A stretch of 64,000 nucleotides of DNA. Source: Pimelobacter simplex (GTDB lineage: Bacteria > Actinomycetota > Actinomycetes > Propionibacteriales > Nocardioidaceae). A model generated the notes under the pieces. That model saw nothing but the letters and a program-made list of their open reading frames with translations. It did no database searches and was not told the DNA's origin. The stretch is from assembly GCF_024662235.1 (NCBI RefSeq), contig NZ_CP096276.1, positions 5,890,001 to 5,954,000 of the forward strand, given 5' to 3'. The translations under genes were made by a program, and so were the position numbers. Every line of letters starts with the position of its first letter. Position 1 is the first letter of the stretch. This document shows, piece after piece, positions 42,123 through 51,328 of the stretch.

Positions 42123-42562
42123 GTAGTTACTCCTTGAGGTTCTTCTTGATAGGAAGTCAAGACCTTACCCTTGGCATTCGAGAAGAACAACGGCCATGTG
42201 CCGAGCGCGTGCTGGGGCACGCGGCGTGCCCGCTTCGCGAGCGTTTCGGAGATGTCCGTCTCGCGGTTGGCCCGCAGGGCGGCCCTTTGTGCGATTGGCT
42301 CCAGGGAGCGAATCGGCGTCCTGGCGCGCACCAGCGCCGGCCTCGACCTGCCTGTCCTCGCCAGGGCGAGCCCGGCTGAGAACGTCACATCTCAACTCTT
42401 TGTGACCCTTGACACATCTTACTACACGTGCGAAGTATATGGGGATGTAACTGTCAGTTGTAACTGCTGGTTACACCGCTCGAGGGGTGCGAGCGGCGAA
42501 GGCACGGGCGGGTTCTCGGAGGCTCGCTGCGCCCGTGCGGAGCCCTACGGGAGGACCCTCAC
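42123..42562. other. 440-bp gap in front of the mce operon
   Basis: I see no convincing gene in this stretch: short open frames on both strands have arginine-rich, shadow-like composition. Bases 42400-42480 are unusually AT-rich for this genome and hold the promoter and operator elements listed separately. A hairpin with arms GCACGGGCG (42502-42510) and CGCCCGTGC (42530-42538) lies just before the mceG ribosome site. Confidence 0.5.
42409..42475 (+). promoter_or_regulatory. Putative promoter/operator of the mce operon
   Basis: TTGACA at 42409-42414 is a perfect -35. The best TA-rich -10 candidate, TATATG at 42436-42441, lies 21 bp away, longer than usual. Downstream are AACTGTCAGTT (42449-42459), an 11-bp palindrome, and TGTAAC (42446-42451) with GTTACA (42470-42475) as inverted arms. 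A regulator bound here would affect the mce transcript. No regulator gene of obvious match is adjacent. Confidence 0.4.
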
Positions 42563-43459
42563 GTGACACGTGGACCAGCACCCACCGTCGAGACGGCCGC
42601 AGGCCGGAGCGTTGCGGCCGGCCTCGAACCGGACGTCGATCCGGGCGCGGTGATCTCGCTGCGCGGGGTGAGCAAGGCGTTCGGGCCCATGCAGGTGCTC
42701 GACGACGTCAGCTTCGACGTGGCGCGGGGGCAGATCACCTCGGTGCTCGGGCCGTCGGGCACGGGCAAGTCGGTGCTGCTCAACACGATCATCGGGATGT
42801 ACCCGCCCGAGCGGGGGCAGATCTACGTCGACGGTGAGCCGATCGTGGGGATGCGGCACCGCGACCTGATGCGGGTACGACGCAAGTTCGGTGTGCTGTT
42901 CCAGGACGGTGCGCTGTTCGGGTCGATCAGCCTCTACGACAACATCGCGTTCCCGTTGCGCGAGCACACGGACCTGACCGAGGCGCAGGTGCGCGAGGTC
43001 GTGCACACCAAGGCCGACATGGTGGGTCTGGTCAAGCACCTGGGCAAGATGCCCGGTGAGGTCTCGGGCGGGATGAAGAAGCGCGCCGGGCTGGCCCGGG
43101 CGTTGGCGCTGGACCCGGAGATCGTGTTCTTCGACGAGCCCGACTCGGGGCTCGACCCGGTGCGGGTGGCTCACCTGGACGAGCTGATGCGGTCGGTGCA
43201 GGCCGTCACGGGGTGCACGTTCTTCGTGATCACCCACAACATCGACTCCGTACGGCGTACGGCTGATCACATCGGGATGCTGTTCCGCTCCCGGCTGGTC
43301 GCCTTCGGACCCGCGGCCGAGGTGCTCGCCAGCGAGCGGCCGATCGTGCAGCAGTTCTTCGCCGGCGAGGCCCGTGGCCCCATCGGCATGGACGAGATGG
43401 TCGATGCCGAGACCGAGCTGGGCGTCGACGCCGGTCTCGGCGAGCCGTCCGTCCCCTGA
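42563..43459 (+). CDS. mceG: Mce transport ATPase (MceG/Mkl-like)
   Basis: A 298-residue ABC ATPase that powers Mce lipid import with the YrbE permeases. Walker A GPSGTGKS, Q-loop FGVLFQDGALFGSISLYDNIAFPL (diagnostic of Mkl/MlaF-type ATPases), signature VSGGMKKRAGLARALAL, Walker B IVFFDEPDSGLDPVR and H-loop FFVITHN. The GTG start 42563 has GGAGGA upstream. In mycobacteria mceG is remote from the mce operons; here it heads the operon, as in several Nocardioidaceae and Streptomyces. The C-terminal acidic tail after the ATPase domain is short. Confidence 0.93.
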   Translation: MTRGPAPTVETAAGRSVAAGLEPDVDPGAVISLRGVSKAFGPMQVLDDVSFDVARGQITSVLGPSGTGKSVLLNTIIGMYPPERGQIYVDGEPIVGMRHRDLMRVRRKFGVLFQDGALFGSISLYDNIAFPLREHTDLTEAQVREVVHTKADMVGLVKHLGKMPGEVSGGMKKRAGLARALALDPEIVFFDEPDSGLDPVRVAHLDELMRSVQAVTGCTFFVITHNIDSVRRTADHIGMLFRSRLVAFGPAAEVLASERPIVQQFFAGEARGPIGMDEMVDAETELGVDAGLGEPSVP

Positions 43460-43493
43460 TCCCTGTCGTCCCCACCGACCCGAAGGAAGCGTC

Positions 43494-44114
43494 ATGTCGA
43501 CGAGCCTCGTCACCAAGAAGCGACTGGTCACCAGCAAGCCCGCGGCCGAGGAGTCCCCGGCCGAGCAGCCCCCGGCGGACCTGCCTCCGGCCGACCTCCC
43601 TCCGGCCGCGCGCGGCTTCCGGCCGCGGCCCCCGGTCGTCGCGGCGGTCGTGCTGGTGCTGCTGCTCGCGGCGGCGGTGGGCTACCTGTGGCTGCGGCTC
43701 GACGACAGCCGGGCGGACGTCGACCGGCTGGAGTCGGCCTCGGTCACCCGGGCCGAGGTGCTCGAGCAGGCGCGGGGTCTCGCGGTCGCGCTGACGACGT
43801 ACGACTACCGCGACCTCGCGGCCCAGCAGCGGCTGCTGGAGCAGGGCTCGACCGACGCCTTCCAGCAGAAGTTCGCCGAGACCAACAAGACGCTGGCGCC
43901 GATGTTCACCCAGCTCCAGGCCACCGCCAAGGGCACCGTGATCGATGCCGCGGTCCAGAAGGTCGACGGCGACCTGGCCACGGTGCTGGTGTTCGCGGAC
44001 CAGTCGGCCAGCAGCAAGCAGAGCGCGGAGCCGACCAGCCAGGCCAGCCGGCTGCGGATGCACCTGGTCCGGCACGGTGACACCTGGCTCCTCGACAGCG
44101 TGGACCTCTTGTGA
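43494..44114 (+). CDS. Mce-associated membrane protein (Mas-like)
   Basis: A 206-residue protein with a Pro-rich cytoplasmic N terminus (residues 1-45), one TM helix (PVVAAVVLVLLLAAAVGYLWLRL, about 48-70), and an extracytoplasmic domain resembling the NTF2-like Mas proteins that stabilise Mce transporters (QQRLLEQGSTDAFQQKFAETNKTLAPMF, MHLVRHGDTWLLDSVD). ATG 43494 has GAAGGAAG upstream. Position between mceG and yrbEA is unusual, since mas genes often follow mceF; it fits a role in holding the complex together. The stop overlaps the yrbEA start. Confidence 0.82.
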   Translation: MSTSLVTKKRLVTSKPAAEESPAEQPPADLPPADLPPAARGFRPRPPVVAAVVLVLLLAAAVGYLWLRLDDSRADVDRLESASVTRAEVLEQARGLAVALTTYDYRDLAAQQRLLEQGSTDAFQQKFAETNKTLAPMFTQLQATAKGTVIDAAVQKVDGDLATVLVFADQSASSKQSAEPTSQASRLRMHLVRHGDTWLLDSVDLL

Positions 44115-44908
44115 GGGCCGGGCCGGTCCCGGCGCTGGGGGAGAGCGCGCGCGGGTTCGGCGGCATGGTCGCCATGTTCGTCGACTCGTGCGCGGTCACC
44201 GTCCGCGCGCTCGTACGACGACGCTTCTCGTGGTGGGAATTCGTGCTCCAGACGCGGTTCCTGGCCTCGGTCTCGCTGTTGCCGACCATCCTCATCGCGA
44301 TCCCGTTCGGCCTGGTCCTGGTGCTCACGGTGGGCGGACTGACCAGCCAGGTCGGTGCCGCGTCGCTCGTCGGCGGCGTCAACTCGGTCGGCACCGTGCG
44401 CCAGGCCGCGCCGATCATCAGCGGCATCGTGCTGGCGGGCGCTGGGGGCTCCGCGATCTGCGCGGACCTCGGCTCGCGTGCCATCCGCAGCGAGATCGCG
44501 GCGATGCGGGTGATGGCGGTCGATCCGCTGGAGCGCCTCGTCGCGCCGCGGATCCTGGCCACGATGCTGGTCAGCGTCCTGCTCAACGGGGTGGTCGCGT
44601 TCGTCGGGATCATCAGCGGCTACCTGTCTGCGGTCTACCTGCTCAACAGCACCGCGGGTGGTTTCCTCCAGTCCTTCAGCGCGTTCGCGCAGCCGGCTGA
44701 CCTGATCGAGTCGACGGTCAAGGCGGCGTTGTTCGGGCTGGTCGCGGCGCTCGTGGCGTCGTACCAGGGGCTCAACGCGCAGCACGGTCCGGCCGGCGTC
44801 GGCGACGCGGTCAACCGGTCCGTCGTACTGACCGGCGTGCTGCTGTTCGTCATCAACCTCGTGGTGAGCCAGGTCTTCCTGCTGGCCGCGCCACCGAGGG
44901 TGGGGTGA
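44111..44908 (+). CDS. yrbEA: YrbE/MlaE-family Mce permease, subunit A
   Basis: A 265-residue permease with five or six hydrophobic segments. RQAAPIISGIVLAGAGGSAICADLGSR, then IRSEIAAMRVMAVDPLERLVAPR is the conserved coupling region of YrbE proteins that contacts MceG. A GTG start at 44111 overlaps the previous stop. It pairs with YrbEB to form the inner-membrane channel of the Mce importer. Confidence 0.92.
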   Translation: MRAGPVPALGESARGFGGMVAMFVDSCAVTVRALVRRRFSWWEFVLQTRFLASVSLLPTILIAIPFGLVLVLTVGGLTSQVGAASLVGGVNSVGTVRQAAPIISGIVLAGAGGSAICADLGSRAIRSEIAAMRVMAVDPLERLVAPRILATMLVSVLLNGVVAFVGIISGYLSAVYLLNSTAGGFLQSFSAFAQPADLIESTVKAALFGLVAALVASYQGLNAQHGPAGVGDAVNRSVVLTGVLLFVINLVVSQVFLLAAPPRVG

Positions 44909-45765
44909 GGACGATGGCGACGTCCTTGATGCCGCGCACCGGCCCCCGCTGGGGCGGGCTGATCGTGCGCGGGTTCGGCGACAACCTGCGCCGCCAGGGC
45001 ACGATGCTGCTGTTCTGCATCCACGCGGTCGTGACGATCCCGCTCGCGCTGCGCCGCTACCGCCACGAGGTGTGGCGGCTGCTGGCCGAGATCGCCTTCG
45101 GCAAGGGGCTCCTGACCGTCGCGGCGAGCACGGTGTTCGTCTCCGCGCTGCTGTCCGCGGTGATCGGCGTCCAGCTCGGCCTGGAGGGCATGCAGGGCCT
45201 GAGCGTGGTCGGTCTCTCGCCGCTCTCGGGCCTGGTCGCCGCGGTCGGCAACACCCGCGAGCTCGCGCCGCTCATCACCGCGTTCGGGCTCGCCGCCCAG
45301 ATGGGCTGCCGGTTCACCGCCCAGCTCGGCGCGATGCGGATCAGCGGCGAGATCGACGCCATGGACACGATGGCGGTCTCCAGCATGGAGTACCTCGTGA
45401 CCACCCGGCTGATCGCGGTCAGCATCTTCGTCGTCCCGCTCTACCTGGTCACGCTCTCGGGTGCCTACCTCGCCTCGAAGGTGACGGTGCAGCTCATCGC
45501 GGGCCAGGGGACCGGCACGTACGACCACTACTTCTACCTCTTCCTCGATCCCGGGGACGTCGTCCTGTCGGTGCTCAAGGTCGTGGTGCTCGGCCTCATG
45601 ATCACGTTCATCCACTGCTTCTACGGCTACACCGCGCAGGGTGGGCCCGAGGGCGTCGGCGTCGCGTCGGGGCGCGCGATCCGGGCGAGCATCGTGACGA
45701 TCGCGGTCGCCGACATGCTGATGACGCTGCTGTTCTGGGGCACCTCGACGGGGGTGCGGGTCTAG
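44905..45765 (+). CDS. yrbEB: YrbE/MlaE-family Mce permease, subunit B
   Basis: A 286-residue permease, partner of YrbEA. Conserved TRELAPLITAFGLAAQMGCRFTAQLGAMRISGEIDAMDTMAV is the YrbEB coupling segment. Hydrophobic segments lie near residues 65, 95, 160, 205 and 255. GTG 44905 overlaps the preceding stop; ATG 44914 (MATSLMPRTG) is equally plausible. The next gene starts directly at the stop (TAG then ATG), so expression is coupled. Confidence 0.92.
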   Translation: MRTMATSLMPRTGPRWGGLIVRGFGDNLRRQGTMLLFCIHAVVTIPLALRRYRHEVWRLLAEIAFGKGLLTVAASTVFVSALLSAVIGVQLGLEGMQGLSVVGLSPLSGLVAAVGNTRELAPLITAFGLAAQMGCRFTAQLGAMRISGEIDAMDTMAVSSMEYLVTTRLIAVSIFVVPLYLVTLSGAYLASKVTVQLIAGQGTGTYDHYFYLFLDPGDVVLSVLKVVVLGLMITFIHCFYGYTAQGGPEGVGVASGRAIRASIVTIAVADMLMTLLFWGTSTGVRV

Positions 45766-46926
45766 ATGGACATCTACGCGCTCTACCGCGACCCGCGCGT
45801 CCTGACCCGGCTGGGCGTGGTCTTCAGCGTGCTCGTGCTGGGGGTCGCGGGGCTCGTGATCGCCCAGTTCAACGGGGCATTCTCGGGGGCGCCGACACTG
45901 CGGGTGCAGCTCCCGCCGGCCAGCTCGGTGGTCGCGGTCGACAGCCCGGTGACCTATCGCGACGTGCGCGTCGGGACGGTCGTCAAGGCCGCGCGGACCG
46001 GCGCGGGCACCGGCGACGACAGCGTTCCCGAGGTCGAGGTCCGGATCGAGCGGCACTGGCTCGACCGCCTGCCGCGGGACGTCGTCGCGACGGTCGGGCC
46101 GATCTCCATCTTCGGCAACCAGTACGTCCAGCTGCTCGCCACCCACGACGGCGGGCCTGCCGGGCTGCCCGACGACGCCGTCGTCCCGGCGTACGACGCA
46201 GCGCGGAATCCCTCTCTGCAAGGCACTTTCGTCGCCCTCAACGACGTGCTCAAGGAGGTCAGCCCGGCCCGGCTCAATGCCGGTCTCTCCGGCCTGGCCA
46301 CGGCGCTGAACGGCCAGGGCGACGAGCTCGGCCGGACGCTGGTCTCCACCAACGACTACCTCGGCATCATGCTCCCGCTGTGGCCGACGCTCGTCGAGAA
46401 CCTCGACGAGCTCGCCACCTTCGCGGGCGGGCTCAGCGAGATCACGCCCGAGTTCCTCTCGCTCGTCGAGAACGTCACGACCACCGCCCGCACGGTGCGC
46501 GAGAACGCCGACTCGTTCCGGTCGCTGGTGAGCAACGGCAGCAAACTCGCGGTGACGTCGGCCCACCTGCTGGAGAGCACCATCGACGCGTACGCCGACA
46601 GCGTGGACGGCGCGGTCGCGCTGCTCGCCGCGCTCTCGCAGGGCCCCGACGTCATCACCCGGAACCTGCGCAGCATCGACCGCTGGGCCGCGTCCTGGGC
46701 GCCCGCGCTGGCCGACGGCATGCCCGACATCCGGATGGCCGCGCTCTCGGTGCGCAACCCGGCGGACCTCGTGCTCGCGATGACCGCGGGCGGCGACCCC
46801 GACCAGATCGTCCGGCTCCTCAACGAGGCGGTCCGTCCGGGCTTCGCCGACCCGCCGACGTACCAGGGCTGCCCGCAGCCGCTCTGCTCGCTCAGCCGCC
46901 GCTCGACCGACAGGAGCACGCCGTGA
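45766..46926 (+). CDS. mceA: MceA-like lipid-binding protein
   Basis: A 386-residue Mce protein: N-terminal TM helix (VVFSVLVLGVAGLVIAQF, residues 20-37), an MCE/MlaD beta-barrel domain (APTLRVQLPPASSVVAVDSPVTYRDVRVGTVVKA to GPISIFGNQYVQLLA, about 42-130), a helical Mce/DUF3407-type domain, and a cysteine-containing tail (QGCPQPLCS). It would form part of the periplasmic needle that carries lipids to the permease. First of the six mce subunits in the usual A-F order. Confidence 0.9.
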   Translation: MDIYALYRDPRVLTRLGVVFSVLVLGVAGLVIAQFNGAFSGAPTLRVQLPPASSVVAVDSPVTYRDVRVGTVVKAARTGAGTGDDSVPEVEVRIERHWLDRLPRDVVATVGPISIFGNQYVQLLATHDGGPAGLPDDAVVPAYDAARNPSLQGTFVALNDVLKEVSPARLNAGLSGLATALNGQGDELGRTLVSTNDYLGIMLPLWPTLVENLDELATFAGGLSEITPEFLSLVENVTTTARTVRENADSFRSLVSNGSKLAVTSAHLLESTIDAYADSVDGAVALLAALSQGPDVITRNLRSIDRWAASWAPALADGMPDIRMAALSVRNPADLVLAMTAGGDPDQIVRLLNEAVRPGFADPPTYQGCPQPLCSLSRRSTDRSTP

Positions 46927-48011
46927 CGAGCGCCCGCCCGCCCCGCTCCGGACGCCTGCTGCTGTCGGTGGCCGTGTTCGTCGCGGTCTCCCTGCTGCTG
47001 ACGGTCTTCGTGGTCATCTCCGTGCTCGACCTCGGCCGGCGCAACGGCGAGGAGTACCACGCCCGGCTCGACGACGCCGCCGGCCTGCGCTCGGGCGACG
47101 ACGTCACCGTCGCCGGGCTCGAGGTCGGCAAGGTGACGGGCGTCGAGCTGCGCGGGGACGACGTCGAGGTCACCTTCGTCGTGAGCGGCGACCACGCCGT
47201 CCACACCAACACCCGCACGGCCGTCCGGTACGCCAACCTGATCGGCACCCGCTACCTGGCGCTGCTGCCGCCGGACGGCCCGCCCGCCGACCGGCTCCGG
47301 GCCGGCGGGACGCTGCCCGCCCGGCAGAGCCTGCCCACGGTCGACCTGACCGCGGTCTTCGACGGCTTCCAGCCGCTCTTCGACGCGCTCGACCCCGAGC
47401 AGGTCAACCAGCTCACGGCGTCGATCGTCGCGATCTTCCAGGGGGAGTCGGGGACCGTGGCCAACCTCGTCGACCAGGTCGGCACCATCACCACGCACCT
47501 CGCCGGTCGCAAGGAGGTCATCTCCACGGTGATCACGAGCCTCGCCGACCTGCTCACCAGCGTCAACGAGCAGGGCGACGCGCTGAGCAGCATGATCGAC
47601 GACTTCGGCTCGGTGGTGGGCAACCTCAGCGACCAGCGCGCGGTGCTCGCCTCGACCATCGACGGCCTGGCCCGCTTCGGCGAGGACGCCGCCGCGCTGA
47701 CCCGGGAGTCGACCGACGCGATCAACGCCGACATCGACGGCGTCGCAGACGCCTCCGCGGTGCTGAACGAGAGCTCCGACGCGATCATCGACCTGATGCG
47801 GGACGTCCCCGACACCGTCGACGCCCTCAACCGGATCATGGACTCCGGCTCGTTCGTCAAGGTCTACCTCTGCAACCTCGACCTGCGCGCCACGGGCCGG
47901 CTCAATCTCTCCCTCGTGCCGGGGCTCGCCGCGCCGCAGGACCCGGCCGGTCTCCAGCTGCCCTCGGGGCAGGTCGGCGACCCCGCCCGCGCCGGAAAGG
48001 TCTGCCGATGA
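46923..48011 (+). CDS. mceB: MceB-like lipid-binding protein
   Basis: A 362-residue Mce protein. TM helix LLLSVAVFVAVSLLLTVFVVISV (about 10-32), MCE domain with LDDAAGLRSGDDVTVAGLEVGKVTGVEL and RYANLIGTRYLALLP, then a long alpha-helical region (about 110-320, with VEQ-type heptads as in FQPLFDALDPEQVNQLTASIVAIFQGESGTV). GTG 46923 overlaps the mceA stop. Part of the hexameric Mce assembly. Confidence 0.9.
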   Translation: MTSARPPRSGRLLLSVAVFVAVSLLLTVFVVISVLDLGRRNGEEYHARLDDAAGLRSGDDVTVAGLEVGKVTGVELRGDDVEVTFVVSGDHAVHTNTRTAVRYANLIGTRYLALLPPDGPPADRLRAGGTLPARQSLPTVDLTAVFDGFQPLFDALDPEQVNQLTASIVAIFQGESGTVANLVDQVGTITTHLAGRKEVISTVITSLADLLTSVNEQGDALSSMIDDFGSVVGNLSDQRAVLASTIDGLARFGEDAAALTRESTDAINADIDGVADASAVLNESSDAIIDLMRDVPDTVDALNRIMDSGSFVKVYLCNLDLRATGRLNLSLVPGLAAPQDPAGLQLPSGQVGDPARAGKVCR

Positions 48012-49057
48012 ACCTGCGCGACTTCGACCTCGACGACTGGCGGGTCTCCGACCGCGATCCGCTCAAGGTGGCGGTGATCGCCGCCGCGGTGCTGCTGGTG
48101 CTCGTCCTGCTCGGCCTCAACCTGACCCGGCTGCCGTTCGTCAACAGCAAGGACGACCACGCGGCGTACCTGACGAGTGCGTCGGGGCTGACCGGAGGCG
48201 AGACCGTGCAGGTACGCGGTGTCCGGGTCGGCAAGGTGACCGGCATCGTCTTGGAGGACGACCGGGTACGGGTCGACTTCGAGGTGGACAGCGACGTCGG
48301 CCTCGGCGAGCTGACCTCGGCCCGGGTCAAGGTGCTCAACCCGCTCGGCTCGCAGTTCCTCGAGCTCGACCCGGCCGGTCCGGGCGAGCTGGACGAGCCC
48401 ATCCCGGTGGAGCGCACCTTCGCCAGCCGCACCCTCGTCAACGAGCTGGGCCGGGTCTCCGGGCAGCTCGACCAGACCGACATCCCCCAGCTGCAGAAGG
48501 CCTTGGACACCGTCACCGCCACCCTCACCGGTACGTCGGCCGACGCCGTCGAGCGTGCCCTCACCGGCCTCAACGACTTCGCCGGCAACCTCGCCGAGGA
48601 CGCCGACAAGATCTCCGAGCTCGTCGCCTCGGGCAGCGAGCTGATCAAGATCATCAACGAGCGCCGCGACGTCATCGTCAACATCGTCAGCCAGGGCGAC
48701 GCCCTCACCGCGGTGCTCCGTGAGCGGCGCCAGGCGATCAGCCGGCTCGTGCGCGGGACCGCGGACCTCAGCGCGCAGCTCGCCGGAATCCTGGCCGTCA
48801 ACCGCGACAAGCTCGGCCCGATGCTGCACAACCTCGAGAAGATCTCGAAGGCGCTGGCCACCGAGAACGAGAGCCTCGGCCAGGCGATCCCGGCGATGGA
48901 GCAGCTGAGCACCAACATCGCGCGCGTCACCGGGACCGGGCGGTTCGTCGACATCGTCGTGCCCAACGGGCTGATCCCCGACGCCGTCATCCAGGAGTGC
49001 GCCGACGCCGGTGCCTTCCCAGCGCCCAACGACCCGAGAGTGGGGTGCCGGCCATGA
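48008..49057 (+). CDS. mceC: MceC-like lipid-binding protein
   Basis: A 349-residue Mce protein with TM at residues 20-40 (VAVIAAAVLLVLVLLGLNL), MCE domain (AYLTSASGLTGGETVQVRGVRVGKVTGIVL, VLNPLGSQFLELDP) and a helical region ending in two cysteines (EC ADAG … VGC). ATG overlaps the mceB stop (ATGA). The short C terminus lacks the long Pro-rich tail of some mycobacterial MceC proteins. Confidence 0.9.
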   Translation: MNLRDFDLDDWRVSDRDPLKVAVIAAAVLLVLVLLGLNLTRLPFVNSKDDHAAYLTSASGLTGGETVQVRGVRVGKVTGIVLEDDRVRVDFEVDSDVGLGELTSARVKVLNPLGSQFLELDPAGPGELDEPIPVERTFASRTLVNELGRVSGQLDQTDIPQLQKALDTVTATLTGTSADAVERALTGLNDFAGNLAEDADKISELVASGSELIKIINERRDVIVNIVSQGDALTAVLRERRQAISRLVRGTADLSAQLAGILAVNRDKLGPMLHNLEKISKALATENESLGQAIPAMEQLSTNIARVTGTGRFVDIVVPNGLIPDAVIQECADAGAFPAPNDPRVGCRP

Positions 49058-50220
49058 GCCGCCTGCGCCGAATGCCCCGCGTGATCGCCCTGCTCGGGGC
49101 CCTGCTCGTGGTCGTCGCCGCCCTCGTGGTGTGGCGGGCGAGCGCCGGGCCGGGCACCTACCGGGTGACCGCGACGTTCGCCGAGGCGCCGGGCGTCTAC
49201 GTCGGCAACTCCGTCAAGATCCTGGGCGTCCCGGTGGGCCGGGTGACCCGGGTCGATCCCGGGGCCGCGGGTGTCGAGGTGGAGCTCGAGGTCACCGCCG
49301 ACCACCGGCTCCCGGCCGACGTGAGTGCCTTCCTGATGGCACCGAACGCGGTCAACGACCGGTTCATCGAGCTCGCCCCGGCGTACGACGGCTCGGGCCC
49401 GCGCCTCGGCGACGGCGACCGGATCGCGGTCGACCGGACCGTCGTACCGCAGTCGGTGGACCAGATCATCGACAACCTCGACGAGTTCTCCCGGCTGCTC
49501 GGGCCCGAGGGCGCCAACGCCGACGGCTCGCTCTCGCGGGTGCTCGGCGCGCTGGCCGAGCGCCTCGGCGGCAAGGGCACGACCGTGCACGAGCTCGTCG
49601 ACAACCTCGGGACGACGCTCGACGCCGTCGCGAGCGACCCCGAGGCGGTGACCTCCGGGCTGACCGACCTCGGCGAGCTGAGCACCGCGGCGGCCGGCGT
49701 CAGCACGACGTACCGCGACCTGGCGGAGAACCTGGCCTCGGTCAGCGGCGTCCTCGCCGGCGACGCGCCGCAGGTCACCGCGGTGCTGACCAACCTGCAG
49801 GACCTGCTGGCCGAGCTCAACACCTTCGTGCAGGAGAACAAGGACCAGCTCGCCGGCACCATCACCAGCCTGTCCGGTGTCGCCGGCGAGGTCGGCAAGC
49901 AGCAGAAGGCGCTGACCCGCCTGCTGCGCAACCTGCCGCTGGCGACGTCCAACGTGGGCAACGCGATCGTGGACACCAAGGACGGCAAGGCGATCCGGGC
50001 CCGGTTCGACCCGGTCGCCGGAGCCCCCGTCCGCGCGCAGATCTGCGGTGACGGACTGCTGCGGATGATGGCCGTCGCGCTGACCCCGGACCTCTCCGAC
50101 CGCGAGGTGCTCGACCTCGCCTGCGGCACCGACCGCTGGCTCGACGAGCTGCGCAAGCCGAAGGGCACCCCGGACGCGGCCGCCTGGACCCGGCGGGCGC
50201 TCGAAGGGCTGGGTGGCTGA
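49054..50220 (+). CDS. mceD: MceD-like lipid-binding protein
   Basis: A 388-residue Mce protein: TM at residues 10-30 (VIALLGALLVVVAALVVWRA), MCE domain (VTATFAEAPGVYVGNSVKILGVPVGRVTRVDP, MAPNAVNDRFIELAPAY), helical domain (QIIDNLDEFSRLLGPEGAN to LPLATSNVGNAIVDTKD) and C-terminal cysteines (QICGDG, LACGTD). ATG 49054 overlaps the mceC stop. Typical of MceD length. Confidence 0.9.
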   Translation: MSRLRRMPRVIALLGALLVVVAALVVWRASAGPGTYRVTATFAEAPGVYVGNSVKILGVPVGRVTRVDPGAAGVEVELEVTADHRLPADVSAFLMAPNAVNDRFIELAPAYDGSGPRLGDGDRIAVDRTVVPQSVDQIIDNLDEFSRLLGPEGANADGSLSRVLGALAERLGGKGTTVHELVDNLGTTLDAVASDPEAVTSGLTDLGELSTAAAGVSTTYRDLAENLASVSGVLAGDAPQVTAVLTNLQDLLAELNTFVQENKDQLAGTITSLSGVAGEVGKQQKALTRLLRNLPLATSNVGNAIVDTKDGKAIRARFDPVAGAPVRAQICGDGLLRMMAVALTPDLSDREVLDLACGTDRWLDELRKPKGTPDAAAWTRRALEGLGG

Positions 50221-51328
50221 CATGGCCAGGACAACCAGGACCACGCGGCTGCTGCCGATCGCCGTGCTCGCCTCGACCACCGCACTGACGCTGACACTGA
50301 CGCTGGCCGTGAGCGGCTGCTCGCTCAGCCTCCAGGACATGCCGAAGCCCGGCGGTCTCGACGAGAAGACCTACAGCGTCACGGCGTCCTTCGACGACGT
50401 CCTCAACCTGCCCGCCAACGCCGAGATCCGCGACGGCGCCCGGGTCGTGGGCGAGGTCGGCGCGATGGAGGTCGACGGCTACCGCGCCGAGGTCGAGCTG
50501 CGCTTCCTCGACGGCGTCGAGGTCCCGAGCGGGACGACGGTCGAGGTGCGCTTCGACAACCCCCTCGGGGACCAGTTCGTCGAGATCCACCGCCCACCCG
50601 AGGGCCAAGGCGGGCCCCCGCTGCGCGACGGCGACACCCTCGCCGCCGAGGACACCGCCGCGGCGCCGACCGTCGAGGACACCCTGGGCGCCTTCGCGAC
50701 CGTCCTCACCGGCGGCGGCGTCGGCGACCTGCACACCATCTCCCGCGAGCTCAACGCGGTCTTCTCGGGCAACGAGCCGCAGGTACGCCAGCTCCTCGGC
50801 CGTCTGGAGAAGTCCGCCGAGCTGTTGGCCGGCGGGCTCGGCCCGATCGACCAGGCGCTCGACGAGGTCGCGCGCCTGTCCCGGCAGCTCGACGACGGCA
50901 GCGACGTCCTGGTCGACGGGATCAAGGAGATCTCACCGGCACTCGGCGTGCTCGCGGACCTCAACGACGACTTCAGTGAGCTGCTCCGGGGCCTCGACGG
51001 CCTGGCCGACGCGGGCAACCGGATCATCGACCGCAGCGGCCGGCAGACCGTGCGTGCGCTGAAGCGGCTGGTGCCCGTCGTACGGCAGATCGTGGAGTCG
51101 CGCGAGCTGATCACGCCGATGATCCGCAACGTGCGGGTCCTGGCCGACCAGGTGCCCGAGGTGACCAAGTACGGCTACGCCCGGACGTCGGTCGCGGCCC
51201 AGCTCGCCTTCAGCTCGGCGCCGTCGACCGCCAGCGGCACGGTCACCTCCGGCCGCCCGGCCGCCCACCCTGCCGCAACGTCGCTGATGACCGCGCTGGG
51301 CCCGCTCGAGTCGAGGAGGCAGCCATGA
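50213..51328 (+). CDS. mceE: MceE-like lipoprotein
   Basis: A 371-residue Mce lipoprotein: signal peptide with lipobox LAVSGC (cleavage before the Cys, about residue 36), MCE domain (SVTASFDDVLNLPANAEIRDGARVVGEVGAME, RFDNPLGDQFVEI) and a helical domain. MceE proteins (LprK-like) are the lipid-anchored member of the six. GTG 50213 overlaps the mceD stop; ATG 50222 just after the stop is a plausible alternative start. Confidence 0.92.
   Translation: MADMARTTRTTRLLPIAVLASTTALTLTLTLAVSGCSLSLQDMPKPGGLDEKTYSVTASFDDVLNLPANAEIRDGARVVGEVGAMEVDGYRAEVELRFLDGVEVPSGTTVEVRFDNPLGDQFVEIHRPPEGQGGPPLRDGDTLAAEDTAAAPTVEDTLGAFATVLTGGGVGDLHTISRELNAVFSGNEPQVRQLLGRLEKSAELLAGGLGPIDQALDEVARLSRQLDDGSDVLVDGIKEISPALGVLADLNDDFSELLRGLDGLADAGNRIIDRSGRQTVRALKRLVPVVRQIVESRELITPMIRNVRVLADQVPEVTKYGYARTSVAAQLAFSSAPSTASGTVTSGRPAAHPAATSLMTALGPLESRRQP

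Noticed and set aside
42171..42566. Open frames on both strands in the gap before mceG
   Set aside because: Composition is shadow-like and they overlap the promoter palindromes; no ribosome site was found.
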